A stretch of 15,617 nt of DNA from CAZFIM01 sp964519615 (lineage in GTDB: Bacteria > Chloroflexota > Dehalococcoidia > GIF9 > UBA5629): assembly GCA_964519615.1 (NCBI GenBank), contig CAZFIM010000058.1, positions 1 through 15,617 on the forward strand, written 5' to 3'. Position numbers and translations under genes: made by a program. The notes below the pieces were generated by a model. It saw nothing but the letters and a program-made list of their open reading frames with translations. It searched no databases and was not told the origin of the DNA. Below are positions 1 to 6,073 of the stretch, piece by piece; within the stretch, counting starts at the first letter, position 1, and every line of letters starts with the position of its first letter.

Positions 1-153
1 GTGGATTATCTTATTACAGCCGAGGCGAAGGGCATACCTCTTGTCTATGAGCTTGACGGTAATTTGAAGCCGTTGAAACACTATTATCTCGGTGATCCTG
101 ATATGGTGAAAAAAGCGATGGAATCGGTAGCAAATCAGGGCAAGGCGCGCTAA
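1..153 (+). CDS. gpmA: 2,3-bisphosphoglycerate-dependent phosphoglycerate mutase, C-terminal 50 residues
   Basis: This is the 3' end of a gene that begins outside the window; the reading frame is open from base 1 to a TAA at 151-153. The visible tail carries the stretch GIPLVYELDGNLKPLKHYYL followed by GDPDMV and ends in VANQGKAR. This matches the conserved C-terminus of cofactor-dependent phosphoglycerate mutases (GpmA, about 250 residues), which interconvert 3- and 2-phosphoglycerate in cytosolic glycolysis and gluconeogenesis. The catalytic histidines lie upstream and cannot be checked. The GTG at base 1 is probably an internal Val codon rather than a start. Identification rests on recognising the family tail. 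No clear terminator follows the stop. Confidence 0.85.
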   Translation: MDYLITAEAKGIPLVYELDGNLKPLKHYYLGDPDMVKKAMESVANQGKAR

Positions 154-281
154 TGAACCATATACGATTGTAAGTGTATTGAGATAATTGTCTTTATTTT
201 GTAATTGATGCAAATATCGAGCATGGTGGCATAAGAATTATTATTAGCAATACTCTAGTACTATATGACTATAGATTTTTA

Positions 282-310
282 TGGACTGCATTGGGTTAAT
301 GCTGTATACT
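282..310 (+). promoter_or_regulatory. Candidate sigma-70-type promoter for the plsY-like operon
   Basis: TGGACT at 282-287 and TATACT at 305-310 are separated by 17 bases and together match 9 of 12 consensus positions. Transcription would start near 317, about 37 nt before the small ORF at 354 and about 170 nt before the PlsY-like gene. The 154-484 gap otherwise holds only that small ORF; no convincing hairpin was seen after gpmA. The region is AT-rich, so a chance match is possible. Confidence 0.35.
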
Positions 311-353
311 TGATGTGTATAGCTGACCTTAGATCCAATTAAATAATTTGTTC

Positions 354-485
354 ATGAATATCCGACTCTATTTTAAGTTTAGACATAAACGGTTAGAATT
401 CTTCCTCCCCGCAGTGGCTTTGTTTTCTGGTTTGCCCTCCGTTATTGTATCCATAACCGCAGCGCATAAGGCAGGTAATTATTAG
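354..485 (+). CDS. Possible 43-residue single-pass membrane peptide
   Basis: An ATG at 354 opens a 43-codon frame ending in TAG at 483-485, whose last base is the first base of the GTG start of the next gene (TAGTG). The predicted peptide starts MNIRLYFKFRHKRLE, a basic head, followed by about 22 mostly hydrophobic residues (FFLPAVALF through SITAA) and a short tail HKAGNY. This is the layout of a small inner-membrane protein. No good Shine-Dalgarno precedes the ATG, and the frame is short enough to arise by chance. I do not recognise it. If translated, it would be coupled to the PlsY-like gene through the overlap. Confidence 0.3.
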   Translation: MNIRLYFKFRHKRLEFFLPAVALFSGLPSVIVSITAAHKAGNY

Positions 486-1081
486 TGACCGTATATGCGT
501 TGAGCGTTCTACCTGTAGCTTACCTGTTAGGATCAGTTCCCTCAGCTTATATTACCGCCTATTTCTTCTCCAAAACGGATCTCAGAACTGAGGGTGATGG
601 AAAAATCAGCGCTGCAGCCGTGTACAGGCGTGCAGGTATTTTACCCTTTCTACTCACTGTAGTTATAGATGTGGGTAAAGGTGCGCTGGCCGTGTATATC
701 TCCACATTGTTTTCTGATTCGATGTATATGATATTAGGCGCCGGGATAGCGGCAATGCTCGGACATATATGGTCTATATTTTTACGATTCCAGGGAGGCT
801 TGGGAGCCACCGTTATGTATGGCATTTTGGCCTTTCTAGCCTTCTGGCAGTTCATTGCCGCCGGGGTTCTTGGCGGACTTTTTATGCTTATCACCAGAAA
901 ATCAAGCTTGAGTACAGTAATTATTATCACACTTTTCGCAATGATAATCATCACTCAATCAATTGTACTGGATACAGTCTCCATCATTGTAGGATTCTAT
1001 TCATTTATTTTGCTGTTGCTGATGTTTTTAAAAAGATTACAAATAACTATGACAACCAAAAAACAAGGAGCTATTTCATGA
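485..1081 (+). CDS. PlsY-family (acyl-phosphate:glycerol-3-phosphate acyltransferase-like) membrane protein, divergent
   Basis: This is a 198-residue polytopic membrane protein of about the usual PlsY length. PlsY transfers an acyl group from acyl-phosphate to glycerol-3-phosphate at the inner membrane, the first step of phospholipid synthesis. Family marks are AYLLGSVPSAY near residues 12-22, DVGKGALAVY at 62-71 and LGHIWSIFLRFQGG at 92-105. The catalytic motifs are degraded. The loop normally reading SGNIGATN is GDGKISAAA (37-45), KGGKGVAT is QGGLGATV (103-110), and the C-terminal His-Arg-Asn-Ile-Arg-Leu loop is missing; the protein ends FLKRLQITMTTKK. It is probably a paralogue with altered or lost activity rather than the housekeeping PlsY. 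The GTG start is supported by AAGGCAGG about 9 nt upstream. Its stop overlaps the next start (ATGA). Confidence 0.75.
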   Translation: MTVYALSVLPVAYLLGSVPSAYITAYFFSKTDLRTEGDGKISAAAVYRRAGILPFLLTVVIDVGKGALAVYISTLFSDSMYMILGAGIAAMLGHIWSIFLRFQGGLGATVMYGILAFLAFWQFIAAGVLGGLFMLITRKSSLSTVIIITLFAMIIITQSIVLDTVSIIVGFYSFILLLLMFLKRLQITMTTKKQGAIS

Positions 1082-1659
1082 AGATAGGCGTACTATCTGA
1101 TACGCATATAAGCCGGGTAAGCGAACTCCCACCTTCTGTAATTCGCGCACTGGAAAAGGCAGACCTTATTATACATTTAGGTGATTTCGATTCCCCTCAA
1201 CTATTGGGTGAATTGCGTGAAATGGGGGATTTTATTGGTGTTGCCGGAAATCACGACGGCCGGGAGATAAGAAACATTTTATCTGAGAAAGAAATTCTGG
1301 AAGTCAAAGGGAAACGTATCGGACTCATCCACGGTCATGGCTGTGTGTTGCCGCTTGGTTTTCAGTACGGCCTTCTAAACCAGTTTAAAGATGACAAAGT
1401 AGATGCTGTATTATACGGGCATACTCACATAATAAAAAATTACGTGGCTGGAAATGTCCTCTTCTTTAATCCGGGAAGCGCAGCGGGCAGGTTTCCCGCA
1501 TTCTGGAAAAGCTTCGGTATGCTGGATGTAAACGGTTCTATTACGGCGGAAATCCATCATGTGGTAGAAAAGAATCGTGCTTTACTACCCCGGTTTGCCT
1601 ACAGCGGGATGGAATGGTTCGCATCGAGAAGATTTGTTTTCCATAGAATGCTGCCGTAA
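1078..1659 (+). CDS. YfcE/MJ0936-type metallophosphoesterase
   Basis: This is a 193-residue cytosolic phosphodiesterase of the small calcineurin-like class, whose members hydrolyse phosphodiesters with two metal ions. The metal-ligand motifs are all visible: DTH (D8, H10), GD (D36), GNHD (N58, H59), HGHG (H85, H87) and GHTH (H115, H117), followed by NPGS (131-134). The start is the ATG at 1078, which overlaps the TGA of the preceding gene and has AAGGAG 7 nt upstream, so the two genes are translationally coupled. After the NPGS/FGMLDV core there is a tail of about 40 residues rich in aromatic and basic residues (ending RRFVFHRMLP), longer than in minimal members. The natural substrate cannot be told from sequence; pairing with a phospholipid-type enzyme makes a lipid-linked phosphodiester possible. 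Confidence 0.85.
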   Translation: MKIGVLSDTHISRVSELPPSVIRALEKADLIIHLGDFDSPQLLGELREMGDFIGVAGNHDGREIRNILSEKEILEVKGKRIGLIHGHGCVLPLGFQYGLLNQFKDDKVDAVLYGHTHIIKNYVAGNVLFFNPGSAAGRFPAFWKSFGMLDVNGSITAEIHHVVEKNRALLPRFAYSGMEWFASRRFVFHRMLP

Positions 1660-2006
1660 TAAGTTTAAGCCAGGCTAAAACTCAGGCAGGTAATCCCTGT
1701 CGTGTGTATTATTTGCCTTTTTGCTGCTCGTATAGTGGCAATGTAGCTGTCTTTAGTTGGCTTTTTGATATATATTGACTTATATCTTTCCGGAGAATAG
1801 ATAAGTTTCGTTGCTCTGCATTTTCCATGTTTTAATAAGTGTCTGATAAATATGTCGATTTTGTTTTATAATATGTTTCGGAATAATAGCTCTGACATTG
1901 TACCGGCAGTAGAATAAAGCTTCGTTTGCCGGTGACTGATAGATGAGTGTATTATGGCCGTTATTATGAATGTATTCGGTATTGAAAAAGGGAGTAAAAG
2001 CGTTTA
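1660..2006 (+). other. Intergenic region before the DedA gene
   Basis: No gene was seen in these 347 bases. A weak stem GGCAGG / CCTGTC (1685-1690 with 1696-1701, one G-U pair, 5-nt loop) sits about 25 nt after the phosphoesterase stop, but its T-rich stretch (TTTTT at about 1718) is too distant for a confident terminator call. The rest is AT-rich and holds the candidate promoter listed separately. Confidence 0.4.
1843..1872 (+). promoter_or_regulatory. Candidate promoter for the DedA-family gene
   Basis: CTGATA at 1843-1848 and a perfect TATAAT at 1867-1872 are separated by 18 bases (10 of 12 consensus positions). Transcription would start near 1879 and give a 5' UTR of about 130 nt. A second possible pair further upstream (TTGACT at 1775-1780, TAGATA at 1798-1803) is weaker in its -10. 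Confidence 0.4.
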
Positions 2007-2645
2007 GTGATTGCCTGGCTGGAAGAAATTGCCGGGTCGGCTCTGACCGCGGTCAATGAAGGCAACATAGCGGCGCTTTTCAGCCTGTTTTTAATCACCG
2101 GTCTGACGGAGATCGGCATACCCTTCCCCTATATCGTTGATACAGTATTATTTGTCAGCAGTTGTCAGTCCAGAGCGTTGACACCTCAACTGGGTGTGGT
2201 GGTACTGGTCGTATTTCTGGGAAGGCACTTTGGTTCATCTGTTATATACTGGCTTACCCGGATACTGGGCAATGCGTTACTGAGCTGGATGAGCAGGCGT
2301 TTCCCCAGATTTCACAAGCGATATGATAGAGTGACTTATAGAATTCACAGGCGTGCGGTACTCGGTATTGCTATCACCAGGTTGATGCAGTTGCTTACTC
2401 TGGCTTCTGTGGCTTCGGGGGCTATTAAAGTGCGTTACCATCATTTTTTACTTGGCGTAACCATGGCAGCCATCATTTTTGACGGTGCATTAATAGGGTT
2501 GGGAATATTAGCGGGACACGGATTACAACGCTATGACATTGTCCCCTCTGTATTGATAGTGATACTGGGATTCATTGTTGTAATTGGCCTCGTATACGGA
2601 TCGTGGCAACTGTTGCAAAGACGCCGGAACGGGCAGTACTCCTGA
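2007..2645 (+). CDS. DedA-family (VTT domain) membrane protein
   Basis: This is a 212-residue integral membrane protein. Recognisable DedA/VTT features are an early hydrophobic segment with a re-entrant-loop-like motif GLTEIGIPFPYIVDTVL (residues 32-48), a long middle membrane span ending in FLGRHFGSSVIYWLTR, a basic cytoplasmic stretch RRFPRFHKRYDRVTYRIHRR, the motif AITRLMQLLTLASVASGAI where family members usually have F-x-R-F-x-P-x-x-R and an AG pair, and two final membrane spans. DedA proteins are implicated in lipid transport (undecaprenyl phosphate and phosphatidylethanolamine flipping) and membrane homeostasis. The GTG start is the first possible start after an in-frame TAA; a purine-rich AAAAAGGGAG lies about 13 nt upstream, rather far. 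It stands alone and converges with the minus-strand exporter gene. Family assignment is fairly sure; the substrate is not. Confidence 0.75.
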   Translation: MIAWLEEIAGSALTAVNEGNIAALFSLFLITGLTEIGIPFPYIVDTVLFVSSCQSRALTPQLGVVVLVVFLGRHFGSSVIYWLTRILGNALLSWMSRRFPRFHKRYDRVTYRIHRRAVLGIAITRLMQLLTLASVASGAIKVRYHHFLLGVTMAAIIFDGALIGLGILAGHGLQRYDIVPSVLIVILGFIVVIGLVYGSWQLLQRRRNGQYS

Positions 2646-2664
2646 CCGCTTAGATTCCTGGTAA

Positions 2665-2684
2665 TTCCAATGGATATAGTGGAA
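2665..2684. terminator. Weak hairpin between convergent genes
   Basis: TTCCA (2665-2669) and TGGAA (2680-2684) can pair across a 10-nt loop in the 46-base space between the DedA stop and the exporter stop. No proper T-tract follows on either strand. The position suits a bidirectional terminator but the stem is short. Confidence 0.2.
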
Positions 2685-2691
2685 CCTGCTT

Positions 2692-5600
2692 CTACTTTTT
2701 CCTGTCTTTAAGTTTCAATGCTCCAATTGTAAGTATAAGCTCAATCAACATGATAAATGCCATCCAGCCCCAATGCCGTTTCAGGTTTACATAAAAGGCA
2801 TCGCCCCACTGGTTCCTGACGGTGTCGATAACGGCCTCTCCCTGCTCAATTGCCTTTGCGCGTCCTTCCTTCCATGTCTGGTATTCATCCTGCCAGGTAT
2901 CCATATCTTCTTTATATGCATTGACTTTATCTTCATAGATATCGAGCTCGTCACGATAGGCATCGATTTTTTCCTGCCATGCGTCGATCTCTATTTGATA
3001 GGCGTCCATCTCTTCCTGCCAGTCATCCGTTTCTATTCTGAAGGCGTCCGGGTCTTTGGAAAAATCCGGTTTTTCAGGTTGAGGAGGAGGATCTCCGGGA
3101 TTTGGAGGAGGGTCTCCGGGATGGACCGGTTTGGCCGGTTCTGCTTCCTCCACCGTGCTGTTGTAATAGTCACGGATACCGGGAAAACTGCACTTGGTGA
3201 ACATATTGGCACCCATGCAGTTGCACATCTCCTCTTTTTGCTTATCGGTGAGAGCATCACGCTCTTCCTTAGACAATTGCCAGCATGGGTCTTGGGCCAC
3301 ATCTTTGCCAAGTCCGCTGATGGTAACCAGCGATTCAAATGCCCATTTAGTAGCCATTGGTTGGCTGATAAGTTTGCCGGCCGGGCCGAATGAACTCATT
3401 GGTATAATGCCCGCAAATATCAATTGCGGCACCAGGAATACTATCAGTATAAGAGGCGTAACATTTTGATTGGGTGAAAGTGCAGAGGCAAGTAAACCGA
3501 GCAGCATTGAAGAGAAAATGGCTAAAAATACGGTAAAGAAGGCGGGAGCCATCTCAGTGATATTAGGCCATCCGCCGGCAACCTTGATAAATATCAGAAA
3601 AACCGCAGTTTGATATACTGCAAGTAAAATCCCGACCCAGAGCTTTGACGCAAGATACGGTGCTATTTTTAGTACGACCATCCGTTCTCTGCGGTATACA
3701 TCCAACTCTTTCACTATTTCTCGCATGACCGAGAGGGCGCCAACCAGCGACCCGACCATAGCAATCATGTAAAGGTTGATAATAACCTGCGTCGCATCTC
3801 CCCCGCTGGGATCTAGCATACCTTGTTTCCAGAGCAAGAAGTGCAGCGCTCCTACGAGTGGGGCGAGCGCAAGCATAAGCACCAGCGCTATTTTATCTCT
3901 GAAAAGAATGTTTAGATTCCTGCGTGAAAGAATTGCAAACTGCTGGAATGAAGATACATGTCTAATATGTGAACCGGGAGATGCAGCCGTTCTTACAGCC
4001 TGTTGAGGCTCCATATCTACCTTCGGTTGACGCTCAACCACATATTTCTGGTATTGCTCCGATCCGAGATATTTTTCAGCCCATTCAGCGGGAGACAGTT
4101 CTCTTTCCAGTTTCTCGTATATCAGGTCAAAATCCTGTACGCCGAAATATTTCAGCGCTTCATCCGGCGGCCCGTAAAAGGCAAGATATCCGCCTCTGGC
4201 CATAAATATGACCTGATCGCATAACAGAACATTCTTTGTCGCGTGGGTTACCAGCAATATTGTATGACCCTGGTCTGAAAGCTTACGCAACAAGCGCATC
4301 ATTTGGCTTTCGATGCCCGGATCGAGTCCTGAAGTGGCTTCATCAAGACAGAAGAGCGCTGGCTTGGTGAGTAGTTCCACGCCGATAGATACACGTTTAA
4401 GCTGCCCGCCGCTCAGTTTGCGGATGGGCAGATTTCTGCGTTCTTTAAGATCCAGTGTTTCAAGCACTTCCTCGATACGTTTAGACCTGTCTGCGGCGGA
4501 GGTATCAGCCGGAAGCCTCAGGCGGGCAGAATATTCCAGAGCTTCATTAACGCTCAATTCCTTATGGATGATGTCCTCTTGCGGAACATAACCGAACTGG
4601 GATCTGTGAGCCTCAAAATTGCTGTAAAGATTATCGCCGTTGATAAGGATCGCTCCGTCGCTTGCCGGTACAAAGCCGGTTAACGCTTTCAAAAGGGTCG
4701 ATTTGCCGGCGCCGCTGCCGCCGACGATTGCGACAAATTCACTGGGATTGATGGTGAGAGAAATATCCTTGAGAAGGTTAATATTTTTACCTACTACCTG
4801 GTTAAGTTTGACCACGTCTACGCGGACATCCCGTGATTGGTCTACTTTCTCAATTGCCTCAGGCGTATATGTGAGTTTAAGCGGACCGACATGGATAATA
4901 TCGCCGGAGTTAAGTTTGACTAATGTAGTGACTCTTTGATTGTTGACGAAGGTGCCGTTGGTTGATCCCATGTCTTCTATATAATGCGTTTGATCACGTT
5001 CCTGCCATACAAGCCGCGCATGCTGTCGGGAGACGATTGGGTGATCCAGAACGATGTCGCAGTCCGGCTGTCTGCCTATGATCAGCGTAGTCCTGCCCTT
5101 TACCGCAAGTTTTTCCGCAGCAGTGGACGGCTCCTGCACTGGTACGCTTAATTTAAAAGTGAGCGAAATAGTATCTGAAATCCATACGCTGTCGCCATTA
5201 GAAAGCAGTTTGTCCTCTATTTTCTGCGAATTGAAAACGAGGCCGTTGGTGCTTCCCAGGTCAACAATATGATATCCGTCTTCTTTAAGTACAAGTTCCG
5301 CGTGACTGCGTGATGCAAGAGGGCTTTCTATAACGATATCATTCTTTGAGTCCCTGCCCAGAGTGATTCTGCTCTGACCGAGGGAATATTCTTTCTTTCC
5401 CTCCGGTGTGCTGACAACCAGGCGTGGAATATTGGGAAAGGTATGTGTAGATGTGCCCGTGTCTCTTTTTCCGGCAGGAGGTATTTTAATGCTACTTTCT
5501 TCGCTTTCTCCCCGTGTGCCGCTCACCTCTGTTTTACTATCGGTCATGCCCGTTTCCTTCCGGCTCTTGGCAGTGCCGAGGGCAAGCGTGAATGGGCCGA

Positions 5601-5862
5601 TAGTGATCGTATCATCTGCATTGAGCATCACTGGAGTTTTAGGCTCGATATCATGTCCGTTAATCTGTGTACCGTTGCTGCTGCCGAGATCGATGATGGA
5701 TACACTATTTTCGGAATAAACCAGCTTTGCGTGGCGCGTAGAGACCGTCTCGTCTTTAAGAATAATAGTGTTATCCGGACCCCGCCCTATGTAAGTTGAG
5801 GGCTCTTTCAATGTATATTCGCTTATGTTGCTGCCGCGTTTGATATTTATGCTTAATGACAT
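2692..5862 (-). CDS. FHA-FHA-FHA-ABC ATPase-ABC2 permease fusion (Rv1747/ABCG-like exporter)
   Basis: This is a 1056-residue half transporter with regulatory domains. FHA1 lies at about 1-97 (YIGRGPDN, STRHA, DLGSSNGT), FHA2 at about 147-240 (LGRDSKND, SRSHA, DLGSTNG) and FHA3 at about 257-333 (IIGRQPDCD, SRQHA, DMGSTNGT). Each keeps the phosphothreonine-binding Gly-Arg, Ser-x-x-His and Asn-Gly residues. The ATPase has Walker A GGSGAGKST (381-389), Q428, LSGGQ (483-487), LFCLDE (503-508), SGLD and H540. The ABC2 part has six predicted membrane helices (about 658-678, 693-713, 741-763, 771-795, 801-822, 1030-1051). The loop before the last helix holds four Cys, a PGDPPP repeat and eight heptads. 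Mycobacterial Rv1747 has a similar plan with two FHA domains and is controlled by a Ser/Thr kinase; no kinase gene is in the window. I prefer the ATG at 5862, preceded by GGGGTGG; an in-frame GTG at 5871 lacks a ribosome site. Confidence 0.9.
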   Translation of the reverse strand: MSLSINIKRGSNISEYTLKEPSTYIGRGPDNTIILKDETVSTRHAKLVYSENSVSIIDLGSSNGTQINGHDIEPKTPVMLNADDTITIGPFTLALGTAKSRKETGMTDSKTEVSGTRGESEESSIKIPPAGKRDTGTSTHTFPNIPRLVVSTPEGKKEYSLGQSRITLGRDSKNDIVIESPLASRSHAELVLKEDGYHIVDLGSTNGLVFNSQKIEDKLLSNGDSVWISDTISLTFKLSVPVQEPSTAAEKLAVKGRTTLIIGRQPDCDIVLDHPIVSRQHARLVWQERDQTHYIEDMGSTNGTFVNNQRVTTLVKLNSGDIIHVGPLKLTYTPEAIEKVDQSRDVRVDVVKLNQVVGKNINLLKDISLTINPSEFVAIVGGSGAGKSTLLKALTGFVPASDGAILINGDNLYSNFEAHRSQFGYVPQEDIIHKELSVNEALEYSARLRLPADTSAADRSKRIEEVLETLDLKERRNLPIRKLSGGQLKRVSIGVELLTKPALFCLDEATSGLDPGIESQMMRLLRKLSDQGHTILLVTHATKNVLLCDQVIFMARGGYLAFYGPPDEALKYFGVQDFDLIYEKLERELSPAEWAEKYLGSEQYQKYVVERQPKVDMEPQQAVRTAASPGSHIRHVSSFQQFAILSRRNLNILFRDKIALVLMLALAPLVGALHFLLWKQGMLDPSGGDATQVIINLYMIAMVGSLVGALSVMREIVKELDVYRRERMVVLKIAPYLASKLWVGILLAVYQTAVFLIFIKVAGGWPNITEMAPAFFTVFLAIFSSMLLGLLASALSPNQNVTPLILIVFLVPQLIFAGIIPMSSFGPAGKLISQPMATKWAFESLVTISGLGKDVAQDPCWQLSKEERDALTDKQKEEMCNCMGANMFTKCSFPGIRDYYNSTVEEAEPAKPVHPGDPPPNPGDPPPQPEKPDFSKDPDAFRIETDDWQEEMDAYQIEIDAWQEKIDAYRDELDIYEDKVNAYKEDMDTWQDEYQTWKEGRAKAIEQGEAVIDTVRNQWGDAFYVNLKRHWGWMAFIMLIELILTIGALKLKDRKK
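2860..3027 (-). repeat. Eight tandem heptads (degenerate 21-bp repeat) inside the exporter gene
   Basis: Translated on the minus strand, this stretch gives eight consecutive 7-residue units such as DDWQEEM, DAYQIEI, DAWQEKI, DAYRDEL, DIYEDKV, NAYKEDM, DTWQDEY and QTWKEGR. Trp or Tyr recurs at exactly every seventh residue (948 to 997, numbered from the ATG at 5862), with Met/Ile/Leu/Val/Tyr four residues later: an a/d heptad pattern without a slip. At DNA level the copies have drifted, though TGGCAGGA recurs. It lies in the extracytoplasmic loop between membrane helices 5 and 6. Confidence 0.85.
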
Positions 5863-5909
5863 TGAAGCCACCCCGGAAATAGAATATCGTTATTTAAATA
5901 ATGGCACTC

Positions 5910-5918
5910 ATTATAGCA
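5910..5918 (-). promoter_or_regulatory. Extended -10 promoter for the FHA-ABC exporter gene
   Basis: On the minus strand the sequence reads TGCTATAAT: a perfect -10 hexamer with the TGn extension directly upstream. No good -35 is found 15-19 bases further up, as is common for extended -10 promoters. Transcription would start near 5903, about 40 nt before the ATG at 5862. It lies downstream of the hairpin at 6038-6065, so the exporter gene could be transcribed independently of the flavoenzyme gene. Confidence 0.5.
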
Positions 5919-6037
5919 AAACTTCAGCGATAATAACTAGAATAATTTACTGATGATCGTGTGAAATAGCGCCGGAAGAAAAATTCGGAGATAAATACCG
6001 GTGTATATTAGAAGTGTCGGCAGTATTAGTAACTGGA

Positions 6038-6065
6038 GGGCTGCATCTTGAAAAAGATGCAGCCC
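6038..6065 (-). terminator. Perfect 12-bp hairpin after the ene-reductase gene
   Basis: GGGCTGCATCTT (6038-6049) pairs perfectly with AAGATGCAGCCC (6054-6065) around a 4-nt loop. It begins 8 bases past the TAA of the minus-strand flavoenzyme gene, the usual place for an intrinsic terminator. The run after the stem on the minus strand is not T-rich (TCCAGTTACT), whereas the plus-strand side has CTTTTGATTT. It may therefore be an imperfect or bidirectional terminator, or a processing or 3'-end stabilising hairpin. Confidence 0.6.
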
Positions 6066-6073
6066 CTTTTGAT

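Noticed and set aside
769..1077. N-terminal extension of the phosphoesterase frame back to 769
   Set aside because: The phosphoesterase fold starts at MKIGVLSDTH (ATG at 1078) with a strong AAGGAG; the upstream part overlaps the PlsY-like gene and has no family similarity.
470..1695. Shared 11-mer AGGCAGGTAAT near 473 and 1685 considered as a direct repeat or attachment site
   Set aside because: Too short, one copy is the ribosome site of the PlsY-like gene, and no integrase or element boundary is nearby.
1685..1722. Possible terminator after the phosphoesterase gene
   Set aside because: The 6-bp stem includes a G-U pair and the T run is about 17 nt away, so a terminator call is not supported.
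2860..3027. The 21-bp repeat considered as a CRISPR-like or VNTR DNA element
   Set aside because: Copies are strongly diverged at DNA level, have no spacers, and stay in frame with a strict amino-acid pattern, so selection is on the protein.
2773..3393. 206-codon plus-strand frame opposite the exporter's heptad region
   Set aside because: It is the mirror of the repetitive heptad and Pro-rich coding sequence; its own 7-residue hydrophobic rhythm is a by-product of the 21-bp repeat on the other strand.
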